The notes below the pieces were generated by a model that was not told where the DNA came from, made no database searches, and saw only the letters and a program-made list of their open reading frames with translations. Below, in pieces: positions 8,298-15,045 of a stretch of DNA of 36,655 bases. Source of the DNA: Pseudomonas pudica. GTDB taxonomy: Bacteria > Pseudomonadota > Gammaproteobacteria > Pseudomonadales > Pseudomonadaceae. A program made the position numbers and the translations under genes. The DNA is taken from NCBI RefSeq assembly GCF_015680405.1, contig NZ_JADLJS010000047.1, positions 1-36,655 of the forward strand, written 5' to 3'. The stretch's first letter is position 1. Every line of letters begins with the position of its first letter.

Positions 8298-10595
8298 ATG
8301 AACTCCGAGAGCAACCCGAACGCCTTCCCCTCCATCAGCCGAGGCGGCACGCGCCTCAAACCGCTGGCACTGTTCATTGCCATGGCCGTCAGCGGTGGCG
8401 CGATGGCTGCCGACAGCAAGCCCCTGGAACTGGAAGCCACGCAAATCGAAGACAGTGCCCTGCTGCCCGCCGACGAAGCCGGCCAGCTGGGTTACACCGT
8501 CGAAAGCACCCGCAGCTCCACCGGCCTGGCCCTGACGCCGCGCCAGACGCCGCAGTCAGTCACCACCATTACCCGCCAGCAGATGGATGACCGCGACATC
8601 CACACCATCGAGCAAGCGCTGGAGACCACCCCAGGCGTTACCGCGAGCAAGTCCGAAGTGGGCGGGCGTACCGACTACCGTGCCCGTGGTTACTCGATCA
8701 GCAACTGGAAGGTCGATGGCCTGCAGTTCCAGGGCGGCTCCGACTTCAGTGGCGGCGGCAACGCACTGAACATGGACCTGTACGAGCGCATCGACATCGT
8801 GCGCGGTGCCAACGGCCTGCTGGGCGGTACCGGCGACCCGTCGGCCACCGTCAACCTGATCCGCAAGGCACCGACCAAAACGTTCGGCGGTAGCGCATAT
8901 GCCACCTACGGCAGCTGGGACAAGCGCCGCCTGGGCGCCGACCTCAACCTGCCGCTGTCCGAAGACGGCCGCCTGCGTTCGCGCTTCGTGATGACCCAGC
9001 AGGACGCCAACTCATTCCGCGACAACCAGTCCGAGCGCTCCCGCGCCGCGCTGGCCAACTTCGAGTTCGACCTGGACGACGCCACCACCCTCGGTGCCGG
9101 CTACCAGTACGAGTACAACAAGATTGTTGGCGGTGGCTGGGGTGCGAACATCCCGATCTGGTACCGCGATGGCAGCAAGACCGACCTGCCGCGCAGCACC
9201 AACGTGGTACCCAGCTGGAGCTTTGGCGAGTACACCACCCGCACCGCGTTCGGCTCGCTGGAGCACCGCTTCGACAATGACTGGACGCTGGACCTGAAAG
9301 CCGCCCAGAGCACCGCCGAAACCCTCAACCACCGCGGCCTGGCCAAGGTCAACTCGGCGGGCCGTGGCAGCTACGGCGGCTACTGGGACCAGGATGGCAG
9401 CGGCGCCGTACTCAACGGCTTGCACAGCTCCACCGACACCACCCAGCAGTCGGCGCAGATCGACCTGTCCGGCCCGTTCCAACTGTTTGGCCGTACCCAC
9501 CAGGCGATGGTTGGTTACAACGACAGCCGCACCGTGGCCTGGTCGCCGGAATACACCTGCACCATGGTTGGCGACGGCATGGCCAGTGCGCCTGCGCTGG
9601 GTTGCCAGTTCCGCGCCAACAACGGCTTCCCGTTGACCGACTGGCGCAATGGCGTGGATGACGACTACAACATCATCGCCTCGCGCACCGGCCGCCACAG
9701 CAAGACCACCACTCGCCTGCAGGGCATGTACGCGGCAACCCGCCTGAGCATCACCGAACCGCTGTCGGTCATCCTCGGCGTGCGCACCAGCAACTACTCG
9801 GCCACCACTCGCAGCGTGGCCGGCGCACGTACCAGCCAGGAAGAGAACGGCATCGTCACCCCGTACCTGGGCGCCGTGTACGACCTCAACGACAACTACT
9901 CGCTGTATGCCAGCTACACCGACATCTTCACCCCGCAAACCGCTGAAACCAGCAACGGCAGCAAGGTCGAGCCGATTCGCGGGCAAAGCTACGAGACGGG
10001 TATCAAGGGTGAGTGGTTCGATGGCCGCCTGAACGCCTCGGCGGCGTACTTCCGCACCAAGCAAGAAAACAAGGCAGTGCTCGACGGCGACCTGACCACC
10101 CCCACCGGTGGTGACGCCTACAAAGCTGGTTCCGGCCAGGAAACCGACGGTATCGACCTGGAAATCGCCGGCGCCCTGACCCCCAGCTGGAACGTGTACG
10201 CCGGCTACACCTACCTGCACTTCCGCCGCGTCGACAGCGACGGCCGCAGCGACCCATCGCACCTGTTCAAGGCCTCGACCACCTACCGCCTTTCCGGCCC
10301 GCTCGACCGCCTGACACTGGGCGCCGGGGTTGCTGCGCAGAGCAACATCCGCGCAATCTCCAGCCCGGCGGGCCAGCCGAGCAATGGTGTGAGCAACGGT
10401 GCCACTGACGTGAACTGGTCCGGTTATGCCATCTGGAATGCCATGGCCAAGTACCAGCTGACCGACGACACCAGCGTCAGCCTCAACGCCAACAACCTGT
10501 TCGACAAGCACTACTACACCCGCTACGGGTTTTATGCCGGGGCGATTTATGGTGATCCACGCAATCTGTCGCTGACGGTCAGCACGGCGTTCTGA
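8298..10595 (+). CDS. TonB-dependent siderophore receptor (FpvA-like)
   Basis: 765-aa outer-membrane receptor. It has a signal peptide with hydrophobic core ALFIAMAVSGGAMA (cleavage after AMA, about residue 38) and a TonB-box-like LELEATQI. A short stretch before the plug lacks a full STN signalling domain, so direct cell-surface signalling is unlikely. The plug carries LTPRQTPQSVTTITRQQMDD, RARGYSISNWKVDGL and IDIVRGANGLLGGTGDPSATVN, typical of ferri-pyoverdine/hydroxamate receptors. The barrel ends in a C-terminal Phe (LSLTVSTAF). No good ribosome site precedes the ATG, but no better in-frame start lies before the signal peptide. Two Cys residues (CTMVGDG...GCQF) in an extracellular loop could form a disulfide. 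The ligand is not determinable from sequence. Confidence 0.93.
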   Translation: MNSESNPNAFPSISRGGTRLKPLALFIAMAVSGGAMAADSKPLELEATQIEDSALLPADEAGQLGYTVESTRSSTGLALTPRQTPQSVTTITRQQMDDRDIHTIEQALETTPGVTASKSEVGGRTDYRARGYSISNWKVDGLQFQGGSDFSGGGNALNMDLYERIDIVRGANGLLGGTGDPSATVNLIRKAPTKTFGGSAYATYGSWDKRRLGADLNLPLSEDGRLRSRFVMTQQDANSFRDNQSERSRAALANFEFDLDDATTLGAGYQYEYNKIVGGGWGANIPIWYRDGSKTDLPRSTNVVPSWSFGEYTTRTAFGSLEHRFDNDWTLDLKAAQSTAETLNHRGLAKVNSAGRGSYGGYWDQDGSGAVLNGLHSSTDTTQQSAQIDLSGPFQLFGRTHQAMVGYNDSRTVAWSPEYTCTMVGDGMASAPALGCQFRANNGFPLTDWRNGVDDDYNIIASRTGRHSKTTTRLQGMYAATRLSITEPLSVILGVRTSNYSATTRSVAGARTSQEENGIVTPYLGAVYDLNDNYSLYASYTDIFTPQTAETSNGSKVEPIRGQSYETGIKGEWFDGRLNASAAYFRTKQENKAVLDGDLTTPTGGDAYKAGSGQETDGIDLEIAGALTPSWNVYAGYTYLHFRRVDSDGRSDPSHLFKASTTYRLSGPLDRLTLGAGVAAQSNIRAISSPAGQPSNGVSNGATDVNWSGYAIWNAMAKYQLTDDTSVSLNANNLFDKHYYTRYGFYAGAIYGDPRNLSLTVSTAF

Positions 10596-10612
10596 TCAAA
10601 CGCACCTGGGGC

Positions 10613-10735
10613 TGCTGCGCAGCCCATCGCCGGCAAGCCGGGCTCCCACAGGTACTTTGGGAGCAACTAACAGGTGGCGCGATCCCTGTGGGAGCGGGCG
10701 CGCCCGCGAACACGGGCGAAGCCCGTGCCATCCAC
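10613..10735. repeat. REP elements downstream of the FpvA-like receptor
   Basis: gggctgctgcgcagcccatcgc with ggcaagccgggctcccacagg (10613-10653) is followed by ccctgtgggagcgggcgcgcc with acgggcgaagcccgt (10684-10726). The first hairpin probably also terminates the receptor transcript. Confidence 0.6.
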
Positions 10736-10857
10736 CGCAGCACCTGATTCGCTGGGTCGGCGCCAGGCTCAAACCATGCGCTGTACCTGTGGTAGATGGC
10801 CCAGCCCTTTGGGCTGCGCTATCGCGTAGATAACTGAAATTGCAAGCAATCCGCGTC

Positions 10858-10948
10858 CCCTGTGGGAGCGGCTTTAGCCGCGAAGAATCCAACGCGGTGC
10901 ATGGCACCGGCTGCGCCGGTGTTCGCGGCTAAAGCCGCTCCTACAGGC
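10858..10948. repeat. Inverted REP pair
   Basis: cctgtgggagcggctttagc with cgcgaag, and gttcgcggctaaagccgctc with ctacagg, are near-perfect inverted copies about 35 bp apart. With the preceding elements they fill the gap 10596-11026, in which no gene is seen. Confidence 0.75.
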
Positions 10949-11026
10949 CCCCTGCTAACTCAATGAGTTATGTGCAGTTCTATGAGAGCCCGGCTTGCCG
11001 GCGATGTGCCGCAAAGCTGCCCCATT

Positions 11027-11233
11027 TCACCTGGGGCCAGCCTCTTGCACGCGATCAATCGGCTTCTCCAGCCGGTCCTCGAAACTGTCCCAGTCCTCGC
11101 CAAACAGTTCCACCGGGTGCATGGTCCGACTCGCGCCATTGCCACAGGCCAATGCCTTGGCCGGGCAGTACAGGTCGCAACCCCAGCAGATGCGCTCCGG
11201 GTGGCTGGGGTTTGTGGGGAATTTCTTGGCCAT
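11027..11233 (-). CDS. DUF3079 domain protein, small cysteine-rich
   Basis: 68-aa cytoplasmic protein recognised as the DUF3079 family. Family-like motifs are HPERICWGCDLYCPAKAL, then LACGNG, and HPVELFGEDW near the middle. Four Cys residues in C-x2-C-x3-C...C arrangement suggest a metal or Fe-S site, but the function of the family is unknown to me. A strong ribosome site (AGAGGGAAG) sits 7-8 nt before the ATG, which supports a real gene despite its size. It is isolated between the REP cluster and the divergent higBA promoter. Confidence 0.85.
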   Translation of the reverse strand: MAKKFPTNPSHPERICWGCDLYCPAKALACGNGASRTMHPVELFGEDWDSFEDRLEKPIDRVQEAGPR

Positions 11234-11329
11234 GGTCAGCTTCCCTCTGAACTATGTCCCCAACCTATACCTCGGCCCGCTACTCAGCTTGATCGACATC
11301 AATATCCCAATGACCCTCAGCAGAGCGCA

Positions 11330-11376
11330 TATTCCGGATCCAGATATCTGCTTGACAGATATCTGGATCCGGAATA
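11330..11376. repeat. Perfect 21-bp palindrome (operator of higBA)
   Basis: Arms at 11330-11350 and 11356-11376 are perfectly complementary around a 5-nt centre (cttga). Each arm contains the smaller palindromes TCCGGA, GGATCC and CAGATATCTG. It overlaps both promoter elements of the toxin-antitoxin genes, as expected for an autoregulatory operator bound by the antitoxin or the complex. Confidence 0.85.
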
Positions 11377-11380
11377 ATTT
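11352..11380 (+). promoter_or_regulatory. Promoter of higBA
   Basis: A perfect -35 TTGACA (11352-11357) is separated by exactly 17 bp from a -10-like taattt (11375-11380). The predicted start near 11387 gives a leader of about 24 nt before the toxin ATG. The right arm of the palindrome fills the spacer. Confidence 0.75.
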
Positions 11381-11410
11381 GTAGGCACCTTGGTACGCCG
11401 AGACAACACG

Positions 11411-11764
11411 ATGCGAGTGATAACGAAAGCGGCGGTTACCAAAGCCATCGAAGCTCACGCCCAGTGGAAAGCGCCCCTGAGCCTGTGGCTCACGACCTTT
11501 GATAGGGCGACGCTGCGCTTCGAGTCTTTTGAGCAGCTAAGGGACACGTGGTCTACCGCCTCTGGCTGGAACGTTGACCGCATTCCTTGTTCAAAACTCA
11601 GGCCCGCCAGCCGAAAAGGGCCGCTTGATGTCTATGTGTTCGATATCAAGAAAAACGAATGCCGTCTGATCGCATGGCTCAACACACGAACGGGCACCCT
11701 CTATATCAAGGCCATTCTGTCGCACGCGGAGTACGACAGGTGGTGCAAGAGCGATGTCAGGTAG
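11411..11764 (+). CDS. higB: Type II toxin HigB (mRNA interferase)
   Basis: 117-aa toxin of the HigB_toxin family (RelE superfamily fold), expected to cleave mRNA on the ribosome when free of antitoxin. Recognisable features are WKAPLSLW near residue 20, YVFDIKKNECRLIAWLNTRTGTLYIKA in the centre and the family C-terminal HAEYDRW. It is encoded before its antitoxin, the usual order for higBA. The ATG at 11411 (MRVITKAAV) is preferred; an in-frame TTG at 11390 would extend it by seven atypical residues and place the start only about 3 nt after the predicted transcription start. No strong ribosome site is visible, compatible with low toxin translation. Confidence 0.88.
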   Translation: MRVITKAAVTKAIEAHAQWKAPLSLWLTTFDRATLRFESFEQLRDTWSTASGWNVDRIPCSKLRPASRKGPLDVYVFDIKKNECRLIAWLNTRTGTLYIKAILSHAEYDRWCKSDVR

Positions 11765-11810
11765 CCGCCTGGCACTTGCCCAAAACCTACCGATTCGACA
11801 GGTGACAACC

Positions 11811-12284
11811 ATGAAGCGGGATAAAATCGAAGCCAATGGACTAGATGCCTTCATCGCTAATATTTCACCCATGCTGGATGGCCTGCACACCCAGATGGCA
11901 ACCATGGCCCAGCTTCTTGCTGCCTGCCATGACCCCATCAAGGACGATGCTGAACTCCAGGCGCGGATGGCATTGATCGATGAGCTCTACTCGCATGCCG
12001 ACAGCGAAGGTCACGCAGCAGCGCGCTTTGCAGAGATGGTGGCGGATCGTGTCTACGAGTATGAGAGTGAGTCGGTACTCGTGCCGTTTGCGAGCCAGGC
12101 CGAAGCATTGGCCTTCCTGCTGTCGGACAGGGGGGTGAAGCAGAAGGACCTTGCCTCGATAGCAACTCAGAGCGCGGTTTCAGAGATTTTGAACAACAAG
12201 CGGAAGATGACGGTTGCCCAGATAAAGGGCTTTGCTGAGTTTTTCAGCGTACCGGTTGAGTTTTTCATGCATGGGGTGGTTTGA
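11811..12284 (+). CDS. higA: HigA antitoxin (HTH-type)
   Basis: 157-aa partner of HigB. The C-terminal half is a Xre/HTH_3 DNA-binding domain (LAFLLSDRGVKQKDLASIA followed by SAVSEILNNKRKMTVAQIKGFAEFF), matching the HigA family in which the helix-turn-helix is C-terminal. The N-terminal half, rich in helix formers, should bind the toxin. The ATG at 11811 has AGGTGA 7 nt upstream; an earlier ATG at 11754 would overlap the toxin gene. It probably represses its own operon through the palindrome at 11330-11376. Base composition is like the host, and it lies just outside the proposed island boundary. Confidence 0.88.
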   Translation: MKRDKIEANGLDAFIANISPMLDGLHTQMATMAQLLAACHDPIKDDAELQARMALIDELYSHADSEGHAAARFAEMVADRVYEYESESVLVPFASQAEALAFLLSDRGVKQKDLASIATQSAVSEILNNKRKMTVAQIKGFAEFFSVPVEFFMHGVV

Positions 12285-12324
12285 AATCGGTAGGGTTGCT
12301 GGGATCGCGGGGCACAGAAAGCAG

Positions 12325-12355
12325 AAAAGGCCTACCTTTTGGTGAGCCTTTTTTT
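12325..12355 (+). terminator. Rho-independent terminator after higA
   Basis: AAAAGGC (12325-12331) pairs with GCCTTTT (12346-12352), and TACC with GGTG closes a TTTT loop, leaving one C-A mismatch. A T-run ends the structure. It lies 40 bp after the higA stop and 3 bp before the attL-like sequence. Confidence 0.75.
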
Positions 12356-12358
12356 ATA

Positions 12359-12375
12359 CGGCACCAGGAGTCGAA
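12359..12375. other. Candidate attL (copy of tRNA-Thr 3' segment)
   Basis: CGGCACCAGGAGTCGAA matches the tRNA-Thr sequence CGGCACCAGGAATCGAA at 20606-20622 in 16 of 17 positions. It sits exactly where host-like, GC-rich sequence gives way to AT-rich sequence. The similarity stops abruptly at both ends, so the displaced tRNA end has either decayed or the crossover core is short. Confidence 0.7.
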
Positions 12376-12563
12376 TTTAATTCTATTCTGTTGAAAAATA
12401 ACAATTTTTATGCGTGGTCGAGATGCTGCTACCTCTAAAATTACCTTAATGCTTTGTTTTGGTAATGCGCATTTTTCTTGGTGCGTTAATCGATAAATTT
12501 CAGAGGGCATCGCTGTCTGCGATTTCCCCAACCCGTACTCTTTAGAATGTGTCGCGAGGATGC
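12376..12563. other. AT-rich leader region of the island, no gene seen
   Basis: Sequence between the attL-like site and the defence promoter. It is AT-rich, with runs such as ttgaaaaataacaattttta. Short open frames here have no ribosome site or recognisable motif. It may contain regulatory sequence. Confidence 0.4.
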
Positions 12564-12592
12564 TTGATTAATGGCAAGCTGCCATCTATGCT
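12564..12592 (+). promoter_or_regulatory. Candidate promoter/operator of the defence operon
   Basis: A -35-like TTGATT (12564-12569) and a -10-like TATGCT (12587-12592) are 17 bp apart. The spacer contains the inverted repeat ATGGCA-agc-TGCCAT (12571-12585), placed like a repressor operator. The predicted leader before the first gene is about 58 nt. Confidence 0.5.
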
Positions 12593-12656
12593 CGAGATTT
12601 ATTATTTTGAAGCGTGAATCAATATCATTTGCTGAATTATACATACAGGGAGTTTT

Positions 12657-15044
12657 ATGCGGATTCAATTTCTTGATATACAAAATTTTCGTAAATTAAA
12701 GTCTTGCAGGTTGGAGCTCTCCGATCAGGAGACGGTTTTTGTTGGCGCTAACAATAGCGGTAAAACATCAGCAATGGATATGCTGATTAGATTTTTGATT
12801 AAGACCAGAAGAAAAGAGTTGTCCACCACAGATTTTACACTTTCGAACTGGTATGAGCTTAATAAAGTTGCTGAGACATGGGGCAGCATCTCTGAGAAAG
12901 GGGGGACCCTTGGCGAGTGGCAGAAATTATGTCCTGCGTTGGATTTGTGGCTAGATGTTGAAGAGTGTGAGGCTTATCGCGTCAGTCATCTCATACCTTC
13001 GCTTGACTGGAAAGCTGGTCGCTTGGGTGTTCGGATCTCCTTTGAGCCCAAGGATATTTCAGCTTTAAAGAACGAGTACATAACTGAGCGTACTTCGTCG
13101 CAGCGGCTGCTAGAAGAGGCTCGTGAGAAAAGCCCAGGCAGCGCTAAGTTCTCAATTTGGCCAAGGAATCTGAGAGACTTTTTAGATAAGCCTGGAAAAT
13201 TACATAGCCATTTTAAATTTAATAGCTATCTACTGGATCCGGATCTTATAGATTTAAATTCTGAAGAAATCAACACGCAAGATATACCAAGCCAGGAACC
13301 ACTGGAGAATGACCCATTTGAGGGTTTGCTTCGAATTGATCTGATAGAAGCTCAAAGGGGATTTTCAGATTCCGGGAGCAGTGAAAGCGTTGGGATGGGC
13401 GGTACGGGGAAAGGAAGTCTTTCTCAACAGCTTAAGAAATATTATCAAAAGCATCTGGATCCGTCAGAGTCGCCAGATTTAGAAGATATTTTAGCCTTGC
13501 AATCTATCGACCAAGCTAAATCGACTTTTGATGATCGTCTTAAGGAACGGCTTACCAGTGCATTAACAGAGATTGAAACAATAGGTTATCCAGGTTTTGC
13601 TGATCCTTCGATCAGTATTACTAGCAAGATAAACCCTATTGATACATTGGATCATGATACTGCTATTCAGTTTGACCTGTTTAAGAAAGCGGCTGATGGG
13701 TTGGAGTCATTACGGTTGCCTGAAAAAATGAACGGGCTAGGGTACAAAAATCTCATATCGATGATTTTTGCTCTTATTAGTTTTAGAGATGGATGGATGC
13801 GCGTCAAAAAAGCGCAAAGTCTGCTAGGGGAATCTATAGAACCTCTTCATCTTGTCTTAATTGAAGAGCCAGAGGCGCACCTTCATGCACAGGTGCAGCA
13901 AGTATTTATAAATAAGGCTTATACGGTTCTACGTAACCACGATCGTTTGAAGGATAAATCCGATTTCAATACGCAGTTAGTAGTAAGCACCCATTCTAGC
14001 TATCTTGCTTACGAAATGGATTTCTCTAAGTTGAGGTACTTTAAAAGGTGTAAGGCTGTTTCTGGATTTGAAACGCCAACAGCCAATATAGTGAATCTGC
14101 GTGCGACGTTTGGTGACAAAGAAAATGAAACTAGCAAATACGTGGCCCGTTACTTAAAAACAACCCATTGTGATTTGTTTTTTGCCAACGGAATAATTTT
14201 AGTGGAGGGCGCGGCTGAAAGGATGCTGATCCCTCACTTTATTCGTAATAATTTTGAAAAGTTAAGCACAAGCTACATTTCTGTTTTGGAGATAAATGGG
14301 GCCCACGCGCATCGCCTGCAACCGCTAATTGAAAAGCTAGGGCTACATACGCTAATCGTTACGGACCTAGATAGTAAAGAGGAAAAGAAAGATCCAAAGG
14401 ATGGAACGTTGAGTGTTACTAAAGCGTTGCCGGATATCGGGCGAGGTCAGATATCTGATAATACTACTCTCCGCAAGTGGTTGCCTAAGATGTCTTCAGT
14501 AGATGACTTGATGGTGGCTGAGGCAAAGAATAAAATTTCATCGTGCGGTACTACGCGAGTATGTTATCAAAGCCCTATACCTTTGAATGTCGACCCTTGG
14601 AGGGCTGATCCTCCAGTTTCTGCAGTCCCTTATACTTTTGAAGATGCTTTAGCGTTAACCAATGTGGAGACATTCAGGGGGCATAAGACTGCTACGGGCA
14701 TGCTAAAAAAAATGTGTGATGCACTAAGTCTTGCTGACCTTGATAAAGCTCGAGCGGGGATGTTCTCCGCTTTATCGGGAGAAAAGGCAAAAATGGCGCT
14801 TGACCTACTGTTCGATATCGATCCGACGAAGTTAACACCTCCTCAATACATTTTTGAGGGATTGGAGTGGCTAGAGCAATCCCTCAACTCGACTAGCGTG
14901 GAAGATGCTGTGGCAGAATTGGCAGCAGTGCTAATCGTAGAAGGTAACGAGTCTCCTATCCCCGCCAAATTGAAGGAGAGCGACGAAGTAATGTCCCCCG
15001 CCAGCTTGACTTGGGCGGTAACAGATCGCTCCGAGGGTGAATGA
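12657..15044 (+). CDS. OLD-family ATP-dependent endonuclease (GajA-like)
   Basis: 795-aa first gene of a two-gene anti-phage-type module. The N-terminal ABC/SMC-like ATPase has Walker A GANNSGKTS (residues 30-38), a QRGFSD segment with a Gly/Ser-rich stretch (about 236-260), a signature-like NGLGYKNLI (about 360), Walker B LVLIEEPEAHLHAQ (about 398-411) and the switch His in STHSS (about 444). The TOPRIM nuclease follows, with the acidic IILVEGAAERM (about 513-523) and TDLDS (about 568-572). A C-terminal part has FEDALALTN and a downstream GHKTATGMLKK. This is the ATPase-TOPRIM order of OLD and GajA. It is about 200 aa longer than typical GajA, mostly after the TOPRIM motifs. The ribosome site AGGGAG precedes the ATG. 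Codon use is AT-rich, unlike the host genes, indicating transfer. Gabija function is inferred from the pairing with the next gene. Confidence 0.85.
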   Translation: MRIQFLDIQNFRKLKSCRLELSDQETVFVGANNSGKTSAMDMLIRFLIKTRRKELSTTDFTLSNWYELNKVAETWGSISEKGGTLGEWQKLCPALDLWLDVEECEAYRVSHLIPSLDWKAGRLGVRISFEPKDISALKNEYITERTSSQRLLEEAREKSPGSAKFSIWPRNLRDFLDKPGKLHSHFKFNSYLLDPDLIDLNSEEINTQDIPSQEPLENDPFEGLLRIDLIEAQRGFSDSGSSESVGMGGTGKGSLSQQLKKYYQKHLDPSESPDLEDILALQSIDQAKSTFDDRLKERLTSALTEIETIGYPGFADPSISITSKINPIDTLDHDTAIQFDLFKKAADGLESLRLPEKMNGLGYKNLISMIFALISFRDGWMRVKKAQSLLGESIEPLHLVLIEEPEAHLHAQVQQVFINKAYTVLRNHDRLKDKSDFNTQLVVSTHSSYLAYEMDFSKLRYFKRCKAVSGFETPTANIVNLRATFGDKENETSKYVARYLKTTHCDLFFANGIILVEGAAERMLIPHFIRNNFEKLSTSYISVLEINGAHAHRLQPLIEKLGLHTLIVTDLDSKEEKKDPKDGTLSVTKALPDIGRGQISDNTTLRKWLPKMSSVDDLMVAEAKNKISSCGTTRVCYQSPIPLNVDPWRADPPVSAVPYTFEDALALTNVETFRGHKTATGMLKKMCDALSLADLDKARAGMFSALSGEKAKMALDLLFDIDPTKLTPPQYIFEGLEWLEQSLNSTSVEDAVAELAAVLIVEGNESPIPAKLKESDEVMSPASLTWAVTDRSEGE

Positions 15045-15045
15045 A

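Noticed and set aside
11330..11376. The 21-bp palindrome as an island attachment or IS end
   Set aside because: It coincides exactly with a TTGACA-17-taattt promoter of higBA, so an operator is the simpler reading; no direct repeats flank it.
12265..12531. 88-codon minus-strand frame after higA
   Set aside because: It spans the higA terminator and the attL-like site and ends inside the higA coding region; no ribosome site or motif.
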